Assembly (NCBI RefSeq): GCF_000968375.1
Contig: NZ_CP009933.1
Location: 4,278,001 to 4,342,000, forward strand
Source of the DNA: Clostridium scatologenes
Lineage (GTDB): Bacteria > Bacillota > Clostridia > Clostridiales > Clostridiaceae
Direction of reading: 5' to 3'
DNA: 64,000 bases
The notes beneath the pieces were generated by a model. It did no database searches, was not told where the DNA came from, and worked only from the letters and a program-made list of their open reading frames with translations. Of this stretch, positions 9,367 to 17,568 are shown one piece after another. Numbering within the stretch: position 1 is the first letter of the stretch; each line of letters opens with the position of its first letter. Made by a program: the position numbers and the translations under genes.

Positions 9367-10092
9367 TTAAACTTTTGCTATATATTCATATGGAAGTGGA
9401 ACTATTGTTCCTGCAGTAGTTATCTTAGTTAATTCTACTAGTGAGTCTTTAACTATAGCTGTTTGCATAGCAACATCATGTGGTGCTCCTGCATTAGCTC
9501 CCATTGGTACTCTTGGAGCAACTGCTCTTGGAGTTCCTGTTTGTTTAACTACTGGTGGTAAAGCAGCGATACATATTGTAGGTATTCCTGCTTCTTCGAT
9601 TGCTCTCTGCACCAAAACTGCAGAGCGGTGGCAAGTTCCTCATCCAGCTGTCATTAGAACTGCATCTACGCCTTCTTCTTTAAGGATTCTAGCGATTTCT
9701 GGACCAGTTTCATTCTTGAATTTTTCCTGGTTTCCACCACCACCCATGAATCCTATATGAGTTGGTGCTATTTCTTTTATAAATCCTTCTTCTGCAAGCT
9801 CTTTTAATCTATCAATTGGGAACATGCAGTTGATGTCTTTATTAACATCTCCGTTATCATATCCACCATGTGATACCATAAGTTCGCTTGATGGTGCATC
9901 TCCTGGTATTTTTCTAAATGTAAAATCTCCTGCTAAATTAAATCTCTTATCAGATTTTAAATGCACTCCAGCAGCTGTAGCTATAGCTACTTTCATATCT
10001 TTAAGCTCTTTTGTTACAGGAGCCCAAACTGGTGGTGGAGTTATAGGAACAAATATTTCTGATTGTAATCCTTTAACAATTGTTAAATCCAT
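9367..10092 (-). CDS. prdB: D-proline reductase selenoprotein PrdB, copy 1
   Basis: 241 residues when the in-frame TGA at 9640-9642 is read as selenocysteine (Sec151). The local sequence is MTAG-Sec-GTCH, giving a UxxC redox pair with Cys154. The frame continues without interruption as RSAVLVQRAIEEAGIP and ends PLPYEYIAKV. A SECIS hairpin starts 15 bases after the UGA. PrdB binds D-proline ring carbon through selenium during reductive cleavage to 5-aminovalerate. Its ATG overlaps the stop of the 86-aa gene (TAATG), so translation is probably coupled. A simple ORF caller would split it in two; it is not a pseudogene, because both copies keep the same UGA and hairpin. Confidence 0.96.
9605..9625 (-). 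promoter_or_regulatory. SECIS element of prdB copy 1
   Basis: A 7-bp stem CTCTGCA / TGCAGAG encloses the loop GTTTTGG, 14 bases after the UGA at 9640-9642. Its position and apical G/U-rich loop fit a bacterial SECIS read by SelB. The copy-2 hairpin has the same stem and loop. Confidence 0.85.
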
Positions 10093-10352
10093 TATAATTT
10101 TCCTTCCTTTCTATTTCTTATATCTATATTGCTAACATATTTTTCATTAGCTTCCTCTGATAAAACTTCTATAAAACTCATCTTAAAGCCAACTTCTTGA
10201 CCTATCTTTAAAGGATAGTCTGTTATAAGCATTCTCATTGGCACTTTTAAATATCCCAGTCTTCCTTTAAGATCTACTGCAATACATCCATCATGTATTT
10301 CTACAATTATGCCTTGCATTTCAATGATTTTATCACCATATTTTAAATCCAT
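10092..10352 (-). CDS. small prd-operon protein (CBO2463/CBO2479-type), copy 1
   Basis: 86 residues, soluble, beta-rich by appearance (GIIVEIHDGCIAVDLKGRLGYLKVP). It lies between prdA and prdB in both operons, and its stop overlaps the prdB start. From memory, databases name this family after two C. botulinum proteins, CBO2463 and CBO2479, which would be the two copies in that species. No biochemical role is known to me. Its fixed place suggests an assembly, maturation or regulatory function for the PrdA-PrdB complex, which is inference. Confidence 0.85.
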   Translation of the reverse strand: MDLKYGDKIIEMQGIIVEIHDGCIAVDLKGRLGYLKVPMRMLITDYPLKIGQEVGFKMSFIEVLSEEANEKYVSNIDIRNRKEGKL

Positions 10353-10361
10353 ATTAAGCGC

Positions 10362-12464
10362 CTACTTTGTTGAATATTTTTCAAGTCTCTTTTGGCTTAC
10401 TGGAACAGCAGTTTCATTTTCAACTCTTTCTATTGAACTTCCTGTAGTCTTTTCAACTAATTCTAAATTGTTTTCTTTAACATTTGCATTCCATTTTCTT
10501 TCTGAAGCTTTAACTTCTTCTCCGCCCATAGCTGTCTTAAGCATTGATATTCCTCTTATAGCATCTTCTTGGCATAATGTGTTACAGCTTAAAACTTCAT
10601 TTTCAATTCCAGCTTCTGACTTGTTATTATCAACCATGTACTTCATGTACTTGTTACCAACAACTAAAGCTCCTTGTACTGCGCAGAATGAGAATCCTAC
10701 ACATGGAATATTTCTCATACCAATTTGTTCAATATGGCTTGCAAAGTCAATGTGGTTGTTTCCAAATCCTTCTGTTGTAACAAAAGCTCCATCAACATCT
10801 AAAGCTTCTACTATCATTCCCATTCTTTCTGATACGTAGAATTTTTCATTGTTGATTTGTGGACTTCCTACAAATAATACTCCGCAAAGATCTAATTCTG
10901 GATCATTTAAAGCTTCGTGAACAAGTGGTTCTCTCCAATAATGTCTTGAACATTCCTTTGATGCAGGTCCTATACAAGTTAATGCATGAATTCCTCCATC
11001 AGCAACTTCAAGTGGTGATAACATTACAGGAACATTTCCTAAATCAACATTTGGTTTTGCTCCAAGTACTCCTACTGGTTCAACTGGCAATATTAAGTTA
11101 TCGTGCATAGCACCTTGACCCATTATCTCTTTAACAATAACAACTTTTTTCTTTCCTGGTCTTCTCTTTTGCTCAAATACTTCTGTATTTATTACTAAAG
11201 ATTCGTCAACTTTCTTTAACGCATCTCTGATTTCTTGTGTTATGAAATCTGTAGCTGTATGAGCAGCTAGAGGACCTGGTCTTTCCATGTTAGTTCCTGC
11301 AGCTATTGTTACTTGAGTTTTTATGAAGATTTCTCCCTTATCAGGTGCTCCTGGTCTTCCAAATTGGATGTTTTCTTCAAGTATACCTTCTGATGAACCA
11401 AATTCTCCTATTTGAACTCCATTTTCATCTGTTCCAGTAACCATCACTATAACACCATCAATTACTCTAGTTACGCCTGAACCTAATTTGTTGTCTCCTT
11501 CTTTAGTAGCTATTGGTTGAACGTCCATTATTGTTTCACTATAAGTGTTATACTTATCTGGAGTTATTATATCAACTTTTATTTCTTTAACTAGTTGATT
11601 TATTTTTACAGCATCATCACAAACATTTTCTCTGATATAAAGAGTTGTTCCTTCGATTTTTGTTTCTGGTCCAAACTCTACTTTATCAATTTTAAAATAT
11701 TTTCTTGTAAGAGTTCTTATAACCTTTTCTTCAAGCTTAACTTCCTGAGCTGCTACAGTTTTTTCTTCTTTAGCAATGCTTTGATTTTTTACTGCTACTG
11801 GTGCTTTTGCTACTGGAGCTGCCACTGAACCTACACCTAAAGGTACTTCGATGTCAATTCCTTTTCCTTCTGCTATTTTAATCTTTAAAACTCCACCAGC
11901 TACAGATGCTACTGGTTGTGGTGCTTCTTCTACTACTTCTTCTTCAAATCCTTCTAGCATACTAGCTGTTACAGCAGTTAATGCTGGTGCTTCTACTTTT
12001 AAAGTTTTTCCAATTACTTCTTCTCTTGATAAAACTTTTTCATCAAGCTTTAACAATAATGAATCTTCAAGTTTTTCAAAATTAATTGGATTTTCAAAAT
12101 CTTCAGCTGTTATAACGTCCCCTGCTTTTTTGTTATACTTCAAAACAGCCTTTACATCTCCTTGAGTTAATTCAACTGCTTTTTTCTCTTCCTTTGCTTC
12201 TGAAACCATTGTCTTAGCTCCTTCTAATAAATCAGGAGTTAATGGAGTAAGCGAATCTATAGTTTTTAGTAATTTAGCTCCTATAGCTTCACCTATTTTA
12301 AAGCTATTTTCTGGTATAGTTAAAAGTCCTGAATCCACCATATCAGGGAATATAGCTGGATCCTCTAGATTGCTTGCTGAAATTATTGTTCCTTCTTCTG
12401 TTCTACAACATACAACAGCAACTTCATTTTTTAGCTGTTCTGCGTGTTCTGCACTCATTGACAT
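10362..12464 (-). CDS. prdA: D-proline reductase proprotein PrdA, copy 1
   Basis: 700 residues. The precursor self-cleaves at a Thr-Cys bond and Cys becomes the pyruvoyl cofactor that binds substrate. The predicted site here is Thr496-Cys497 in ALTCIGPASKEC, which would release a C-terminal chain of about 204 residues, matching the known 23-kDa pyruvoyl subunit. Residues 1-175 hold two imperfect repeats: residues 17-82 and 106-172 both run G-I-A-(N/F)-EDP...LL...IG-L...LTP-LEG. A short KIKIAEGKGIDIEVP module (about 194-208) and an Ala/Val/Lys-rich linker follow. Landmarks include FGSSEG, RPGPLAAH and GQGAMHD. It is preceded by prdC with a 20-bp gap. Confidence 0.96.
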   Translation of the reverse strand: MSMSAEHAEQLKNEVAVVCCRTEEGTIISASNLEDPAIFPDMVDSGLLTIPENSFKIGEAIGAKLLKTIDSLTPLTPDLLEGAKTMVSEAKEEKKAVELTQGDVKAVLKYNKKAGDVITAEDFENPINFEKLEDSLLLKLDEKVLSREEVIGKTLKVEAPALTAVTASMLEGFEEEVVEEAPQPVASVAGGVLKIKIAEGKGIDIEVPLGVGSVAAPVAKAPVAVKNQSIAKEEKTVAAQEVKLEEKVIRTLTRKYFKIDKVEFGPETKIEGTTLYIRENVCDDAVKINQLVKEIKVDIITPDKYNTYSETIMDVQPIATKEGDNKLGSGVTRVIDGVIVMVTGTDENGVQIGEFGSSEGILEENIQFGRPGAPDKGEIFIKTQVTIAAGTNMERPGPLAAHTATDFITQEIRDALKKVDESLVINTEVFEQKRRPGKKKVVIVKEIMGQGAMHDNLILPVEPVGVLGAKPNVDLGNVPVMLSPLEVADGGIHALTCIGPASKECSRHYWREPLVHEALNDPELDLCGVLFVGSPQINNEKFYVSERMGMIVEALDVDGAFVTTEGFGNNHIDFASHIEQIGMRNIPCVGFSFCAVQGALVVGNKYMKYMVDNNKSEAGIENEVLSCNTLCQEDAIRGISMLKTAMGGEEVKASERKWNANVKENNLELVEKTTGSSIERVENETAVPVSQKRLEKYSTK

Positions 12465-12484
12465 TTATCGTATCCTCCTCTTTT

Positions 12485-13837
12485 TTATTTATCAATTGAA
12501 AGTCTTCTAGTTAATTTATAATCAACTGTTCTAAACACATGATCTGTATGATGATATACTCCTAGTCCAGTCTTTGGAGCACAACACATTACAGTGTTTG
12601 AACAATCGCTGCAATTGGAAATTAGTACTCTTTTTGCACCAAGTCTCTTTAAATACATAATACCAGCCACTTGTCCAGGACAAGTACCTGGAGTTTTGCA
12701 TTTGTTCGCACCTTTTATTTCTTCCACATTTTTGCACTTTGTGACACCAACTACTTCTGATTTCATTTTAGATGCTATATCTCTAAGTCTTTCTTCATTA
12801 GCACCACAGGCACAAACAAGAAGTCCTAGTTTATCTTTATATTCTGGGAATGGAATAGTAACAATAGCTCCACCTGAAATCTTAGTAACTTCAGCTTTTT
12901 CCAAATCTTGTGCTTTTCCTGTGTATGGTCCTCCTATTAGGATTTCACCATATTCTCCATCTATACCACCACATTTTTCTATGAGGCTTTTTATTGAAGT
13001 TCCAACAGGTACTTGAAAAAATACATTTGATTCTTTTCCAGTGTTTAATTTACCAGCTATTGTAATATCTTTGTCTATAACAGGCTTTCTATCATCTACT
13101 GCTCTAGTTATGTTAGCCAAAGTTTCTGTATTTAAAACAACACATTTTGCTTCTAATGGAAGTTGTGTTGGTTCAAGCCATTTGTCAAATATAGCATGAA
13201 TAAGAGCTCTTTCTTCTCCCATAGGATAAATATCTTTAAGCTCCTTAACTTCTATATTGCTTTCACCCTTTAGTGCTGCTTTTACAGAAGATATAGCTTT
13301 TGTATTTTTAGCTTTTATTCCCATATATGCTTTTGGAGCTCCTGTAGCTTCCATTGCATATTTTATACCCTTAATTACAATTTCAGGGCTCTGTTCTAAT
13401 AAAGTTATATTATGATTCAATACTGGTTCACACTCAACACAATTAGCAATGATATATCCATCTGGAATTTCAGCTTTTAATTTTATGTGAGTTGGGAATC
13501 CAGCTCCACCAGCTCCAACTATTCCTGCTTCATATACTGTATCAATTATGCTATCAGTTTCTTTGATCTTTACATAATCTTCTGTTTGAACATCATTTGC
13601 TTCAATAACTATTTCAGTGTCTGTAATCTTAACTACTTTTCCTGAAACACTTGTGTGTATTTTTGCTCCCAATCCATTTGGTTCTGCAATACATTCGCCT
13701 CTTTTTACTTCCTTACCTTCCTTTACTACTGGAACGTCAGGTGCACCAACATGCATTTTAAGAGGAAAATTAAATAATTTTACCATAACGTACTGTTGTC
13801 TTAAATCTACTATATTTAGTTTAGCAGAATGCAACAT
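12485..13837 (-). CDS. prdC: PrdC, RnfC-like electron-transfer protein, copy 1
   Basis: Up to 450 residues. It contains the RnfC-type motif EAGIVGAGGAGFPTHIKLKAE, an SLBB-like middle part (VGTSIKSLIEKCGGI) and a cysteine-rich tail (ISNCSDCSNTVMCCAPK). PrdC is thought to pass electrons from NADH-linked carriers to the reductase; in some relatives it contains selenocysteine, but no in-frame UGA is needed here. The first ATG (13837) is only 2 bases from AGGAGG, so a TTG at 13834 may be the real start. An internal ATG at 13786 would match copy 2 but has no RBS. First gene of copy 1, directly behind a sigma-54 promoter. Confidence 0.94.
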   Translation of the reverse strand: MLHSAKLNIVDLRQQYVMVKLFNFPLKMHVGAPDVPVVKEGKEVKRGECIAEPNGLGAKIHTSVSGKVVKITDTEIVIEANDVQTEDYVKIKETDSIIDTVYEAGIVGAGGAGFPTHIKLKAEIPDGYIIANCVECEPVLNHNITLLEQSPEIVIKGIKYAMEATGAPKAYMGIKAKNTKAISSVKAALKGESNIEVKELKDIYPMGEERALIHAIFDKWLEPTQLPLEAKCVVLNTETLANITRAVDDRKPVIDKDITIAGKLNTGKESNVFFQVPVGTSIKSLIEKCGGIDGEYGEILIGGPYTGKAQDLEKAEVTKISGGAIVTIPFPEYKDKLGLLVCACGANEERLRDIASKMKSEVVGVTKCKNVEEIKGANKCKTPGTCPGQVAGIMYLKRLGAKRVLISNCSDCSNTVMCCAPKTGLGVYHHTDHVFRTVDYKLTRRLSIDK

Positions 13838-13939
13838 TCCCTCCTTTCAACATTTTATTAATTTATATAATTTTTGCTATTATATAAATTAATAGTATAT
13901 ATTGTACTAAATAAGTTTTTCTTATACACAGTAATACAT

Positions 13940-13957
13940 AAGCAATTTCCGTGCCAA
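13940..13957 (-). promoter_or_regulatory. sigma-54 (-24/-12) promoter of prd copy 1
   Basis: On the minus strand TTGGCACGGAAATTGCTT matches the consensus TGGCACG-N4-TTGCW exactly, with GG and GC 10 bases apart. It lies about 100 bp upstream of prdC. The only sigma-54 activator in the window is PrdR. Confidence 0.92.
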
Positions 13958-14043
13958 TGATTTATTTTGCGCTACTTTGTTATAAAATATGCAAATACAA
14001 CGGTTTTTTTATATTATATTTTTTTATGTTAAAGGTTTACTTA

Positions 14044-14090
14044 TGACAAAGTGTATCTTTTTCTGACAAATAGTGTATTGTTTTTTGACA
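14044..14090 (-). promoter_or_regulatory. phased TGACA repeats upstream of prd copy 1
   Basis: TGACA occurs on the plus strand at 14044, 14064 and 14086, 20 and 22 bp apart (about two helical turns). The first two are followed by (A)AA-AGTGTAT. They lie between the palindromic upstream site and the promoter and may be weak half-sites for the same activator. Confidence 0.35.
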
Positions 14091-14142
14091 TCATTCGTTA
14101 ATTTTTAGTTAAAGTCATATAATATGCGAAAATATATACAAA

Positions 14143-14168
14143 TTCAGTGTCAATAATTTGACACTGAA
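14143..14168 (-). promoter_or_regulatory. putative PrdR upstream activating site, copy 1
   Basis: A perfect palindrome with 11-bp arms TTCAGTGTCAA / TTGACACTGAA around TAAT. It is about 186 bp upstream of the -24/-12 promoter. A closely similar site lies 183 bp upstream of the copy-2 promoter. The rest of this 394-bp gap (13838-14231) holds the promoter, TGACA repeats and a terminator. Confidence 0.75.
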
Positions 14169-14173
14169 AATTC

Positions 14174-14221
14174 AAACAAAAATAGCCATATACAAGAAAA
14201 TTCATCTTGTATATGGCTATT
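14174..14221 (-). terminator. strong terminator at the end of prd copy 2
   Basis: A 16-bp perfect stem AATAGCCATATACAAG / CTTGTATATGGCTATT with a 9-base loop, followed on the minus strand by TTTTTGTTT. It lies 10 bp past the copy-2 permease stop and insulates the two operons. Confidence 0.9.
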
Positions 14222-14231
14222 TATTAAATAA

Positions 14232-15116
14232 TTACGCTTGTGCTCCTAAATCCTTTGATTTACTAGCAGATCTAAACATAGCTATGGATGTATATATGAT
14301 AACACATATTACCAGCCAAGTTAAAACATTCAGAGGAAGACTCTTAACTATATACGCCGCTATTAGAACTCCAACTGATCCAAATATAGTTATTGCCATA
14401 GAAGCTTTTCTATCATAAGCTCCTTCTTTAACAAATTTAGCTGATGCTACTGGCATCAAGAATGCACAAGAACCCATCATTATAGGGAATGCTACCTTGG
14501 GACTCATTCCAAGTGCAAATACTAATGCCATACAAGGTGCATATAAACCTATTCCAAGTGTCATAAGTGCTCCTAGTATAAAGTTAGCAATTACAGCTAT
14601 AATAAGCTTTATTCCTGTAAGTCCTATAGCTTCTCCACCTACAGGCATTAATTTTAATTGTGATGCTAACATTACTAATGCTACTATAAGTAATGCTACT
14701 CCCATTCCAAGTTGAACTTTTTTCTCATCAAGTTTTGAAACTATACCAGCACCTATAAAAGCACCTATAGTAGCAGAAATAAGCATTGCGAACAAAGTTA
14801 TAGGTTCAACTTTTATAACTGTTATAAATATTAGAGCTTCTACTGTTACCGGAATCGTACAAGATGCATTAAGTGTTCCCGGTATTGTTCTATCCGGTGT
14901 GAGTTTAAAGAATTTTAATAATGCTGTAAGAGGAGCAAAACTTCCTATACCAAGTGTGTCAAAAAAGTTTGTTATAAATCCAACACCACCTAATGCCAAA
15001 AAGTTTGAACTTTCTAAGTTACCCTCTTTAGATGCTTTAAGATAATCTCTCAAAAATACTATTGTAAAATAACCTGTTAAGAGTATAAGTAAACCGGACA
15101 CTACTTTAACTAACAT
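14232..15116 (-). CDS. TSUP (TauE/SafE-like) membrane permease, prd copy 2
   Basis: 294 residues, colinear with the copy-1 permease. It shares FLALGGVGFITNFFDTLGIGSF and LGALMTLGIGLYAPCMALVFALGMSP, with about eight transmembrane segments. A GAGGGGGAAG RBS precedes the ATG. It is the last gene of copy 2, 127 bp after prdF and just before a strong terminator. Retention in both operons argues for a pathway-linked transport role, with the substrate unknown. Confidence 0.85.
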   Translation of the reverse strand: MLVKVVSGLLILLTGYFTIVFLRDYLKASKEGNLESSNFLALGGVGFITNFFDTLGIGSFAPLTALLKFFKLTPDRTIPGTLNASCTIPVTVEALIFITVIKVEPITLFAMLISATIGAFIGAGIVSKLDEKKVQLGMGVALLIVALVMLASQLKLMPVGGEAIGLTGIKLIIAVIANFILGALMTLGIGLYAPCMALVFALGMSPKVAFPIMMGSCAFLMPVASAKFVKEGAYDRKASMAITIFGSVGVLIAAYIVKSLPLNVLTWLVICVIIYTSIAMFRSASKSKDLGAQA

Positions 15117-15243
15117 AATAACTTCCCCCTCTTTCTATTATATTTTTTAATATTACATATTTATTGTAATATATATTACGGCCTCACCGCAATAATTTTC
15201 TTAATATTTTTTATATTTTTATTTTTGAATTTTTTGCATATTT

Positions 15244-16251
15244 TTACTTTAATATAAAACCATGTTTAACTGGATCATCTGGATCTACTAAATACTGACT
15301 AAACCCGGTAACATATGCACTTCCTGTTATCTCTGGAATTATACCATCAAATTCTCCTACTTTAGCTTTACCTAAAATTTTTCCTGTGAATTTAGTACAA
15401 ATTATACTTTCATTTACTATTTGTCCACCAACCTCGATTTCTCCTCTAGCATATAAATCAGCTAATTTGGCACTTGTTCCAGTTCCACATGGAGACCTAT
15501 CAACCTGTCCTTGACCAAATACTACTACATTTTGAACATCTGCATCTTCACTTTTTGCAGGAGCATAAAATTCACAAAGATCAACTGTTTTAATATGCTT
15601 TAATATAGGATGTTGAATCTCTACTTGTTCGTTAACCGCATGAATAATTTTCATTCCAAGATCATTAAGTTGTTGTGCATTTTTAGGAATTAAATCAATT
15701 CCTACATCTGAAGCTTTTACCATTGCAAAAAAACTTCCTCCAAAAGAAATATCTAAAGTTAATTTTCCAAAGTCAGGTACATTTACTTCTATATCTTTCT
15801 TATAAAGAAATGCTGCTACATTAACTATTGAAACTTCTTTTGCTTTACCATTTTCAACTTTTACTCTAGCTTTAATAATTCCAGCTGGAGCTTCTAAAAC
15901 TATATCTGTATATGGCTCTGTAACTGGTACCATTCCCATTTCAACAGCACAAGTTGCTGATCCAATAGATCCATGACCACACATATTTAAATATCCGCCG
16001 CCATCCATGAATATAACACCAATATCTGCTTCATCTACACAAGGTTCAGTAAAAATAGCACCAAACATGTCATTATGACCTCTCGGTTCAAGCATTAACA
16101 TAGTTCTTAAATAATCCATGTTCTTTTCCATATATTCCATTTTCTCAGCCATAGTTTTTCCTGGAATCTTAGGCACTCCACCTGTTACAATTCTAGTTGG
16201 TTCACCCATAGTATGAGATTCTACTGTATTGATAACTTTTGTTGCTTTCAT
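15244..16251 (-). CDS. prdF: proline racemase PrdF, copy 2
   Basis: 335 residues. Catalytic cysteines are Cys91 (MCGHGSIG) and Cys255 (DRSPCGTGTSAK), as in copy 1. It generates D-proline for PrdA/PrdB. The start follows the prdE stop by only 3 bp, with the AGGGAGGAATAG RBS overlapping the end of prdE, so translation is likely coupled. It differs from copy 1 at many scattered surface positions while both active-site regions are kept. Confidence 0.96.
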   Translation of the reverse strand: MKATKVINTVESHTMGEPTRIVTGGVPKIPGKTMAEKMEYMEKNMDYLRTMLMLEPRGHNDMFGAIFTEPCVDEADIGVIFMDGGGYLNMCGHGSIGSATCAVEMGMVPVTEPYTDIVLEAPAGIIKARVKVENGKAKEVSIVNVAAFLYKKDIEVNVPDFGKLTLDISFGGSFFAMVKASDVGIDLIPKNAQQLNDLGMKIIHAVNEQVEIQHPILKHIKTVDLCEFYAPAKSEDADVQNVVVFGQGQVDRSPCGTGTSAKLADLYARGEIEVGGQIVNESIICTKFTGKILGKAKVGEFDGIIPEITGSAYVTGFSQYLVDPDDPVKHGFILK

Positions 16252-16254
16252 TTT

Positions 16255-16725
16255 CTATTCCTCCCTATTTTTCATTTTTAATTTTAAGAACGCTAAAGCT
16301 TTTTTAGCATCTAATTCCACAATATTGTTTTCACCCACAACTTCCGTTTCTATCCCCTCTGTGGATTTATTAAAATCAACTATAGTATCCATGTATTTGT
16401 TTGTAACCACAAACTGCGCTTGAGTCCCAACAAAGCTCATTCCTACAACCGGAATCCCTCTTTTACCTATTTCCTCCATAGCAGTGGCAAAATCGATATT
16501 GCTGTTCCCCCATCCATCTATAGACACAATAACACCATCTGCTCTCATAGCTTCAACCCAAGCTGCTGCTCTCTGAGCAACAAATACCTTATCTTCATTT
16601 TCCTGAGGCGTTCCTGCTACTATAATTCCAAGAAGATCCACATCTCCATCATTATCTACAATTTCTACTAATGGATCTCTAAAATGATGTAATGTAGTCT
16701 CTTTAGTAGATGGTCCAATTCCCAT
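16255..16725 (-). CDS. prdE: PrdE, proline reductase-associated protein, copy 2
   Basis: 156 residues, nearly identical by eye to copy 1 and colinear with the pyruvoyl half of PrdA, with Gly in place of the cofactor-forming Cys (MGIGPSTKE). Its RBS, GAGGTGAT, overlaps the prdD stop codon. The prdD stop and the prdE start lie in the same reading frame, 9 bases apart, so a single base change of the TGA would fuse the two into a PrdA-like chain. Confidence 0.92.
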   Translation of the reverse strand: MGIGPSTKETTLHHFRDPLVEIVDNDGDVDLLGIIVAGTPQENEDKVFVAQRAAAWVEAMRADGVIVSIDGWGNSNIDFATAMEEIGKRGIPVVGMSFVGTQAQFVVTNKYMDTIVDFNKSTEGIETEVVGENNIVELDAKKALAFLKLKMKNREE

Positions 16726-16734
16726 AGTATCACC

Positions 16735-17478
16735 TCAATTCATGGCTCTTAAAGCACCATCTCTATATTCATTAGGACTTAAGACCATTGGCATATTTCC
16801 CATATCTATAATAGATCTACATCCAATAAATCCTCCAGGCTCTTTACCTAAGACACCTGTATCATACATACATCCTTGTCCTGCAACTTGTTTTATGATA
16901 ACTACTTTTTTCTTATTAGGTTTTATTTTGTCAAAATACTCATATTTTTCATCACAGAATCTTCCATTCATCTTTTTTAGATACTCTCTTATCTCCATGA
17001 TTATCTTATCACATACTCTATGCGCTGCCATAGGTCCTGGCCTATTTGTACCTTGTCCATCTTTCAATGTTACATCTATATTTATTATTATATCATCCTC
17101 TGAAGGAGTGCCTCTTCTACCGAACCTAACTTGTTCTTTTAATATACCCTCTGAAGAACCAAATTCTGCAACTTGTATTCCTTTTTCATCTACTCCTGTA
17201 AGCATAACAGTTATTCCTGTTAAAACATGAGTTATTCCTTCTCCTAACTTACCTAAAACCTTAGTTGCTATAGGAGAAAAATCCATTATAGAATTCACAA
17301 AAATATCATGTTCATTACTTTGTATAATTTTTAACTTTAAACTATGCACTAACTCCTCATTATCTATTACATCAGCTTCTATATTATTTCTTATATATAA
17401 AACTCCATCTTTTATATATGTTTTTTCTGCAAATTCTATCTTTTTTATATGAAAAGTTTTTATAACAAGTCTTCTCAT
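16735..17478 (-). CDS. prdD: PrdD, proline reductase-associated protein, copy 2
   Basis: About 247 residues beginning MRRLVIKTFHI. I chose the ATG at 17478, which has GGAG five bases upstream; a TTG at 17490 is in frame but overlaps that RBS. Colinear with PrdA residues of about 250-495: SIMDFSPIA, VAEFGSSEGIL, RPGPMAAH, PNKKKVVIIKQVAGQG. It ends MPMVLSPNEYRDGALRAMN, just where PrdA would be cleaved. It follows prdB after an intercistronic hairpin. Confidence 0.92.
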   Translation of the reverse strand: MRRLVIKTFHIKKIEFAEKTYIKDGVLYIRNNIEADVIDNEELVHSLKLKIIQSNEHDIFVNSIMDFSPIATKVLGKLGEGITHVLTGITVMLTGVDEKGIQVAEFGSSEGILKEQVRFGRRGTPSEDDIIINIDVTLKDGQGTNRPGPMAAHRVCDKIIMEIREYLKKMNGRFCDEKYEYFDKIKPNKKKVVIIKQVAGQGCMYDTGVLGKEPGGFIGCRSIIDMGNMPMVLSPNEYRDGALRAMN

Positions 17479-17529
17479 TTCTCTCTCCAAATTAACACAC
17501 CCTTATCTTAATTAACAGGTTATTATAAA

Positions 17530-17554
17530 CCAGAAACTAAAAAATAGTTTCTGG
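17530..17554 (-). terminator. intra-operon hairpin between prdB and prdD, copy 2
   Basis: A 10-bp perfect stem CCAGAAACTA / TAGTTTCTGG with a 5-base loop. It occupies the same place as the copy-1 hairpin but has different arms, so the structure and not the sequence is kept. Confidence 0.6.
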
Positions 17555-17568
17555 CTTATGCTTACTAA

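Noticed and set aside
9367..10092. Treating the two prdB halves as separate genes or a pseudogene
   Set aside because: The UGA is in frame, embedded in a UxxC motif, followed by a SECIS hairpin, and identical in both copies.
16735..16737. TGA at the end of prdD copy 2 as another selenocysteine codon leading into prdE
   Set aside because: It overlaps the prdE RBS (GAGGTGAT), no SECIS follows, and in copy 1 the two genes are out of frame.
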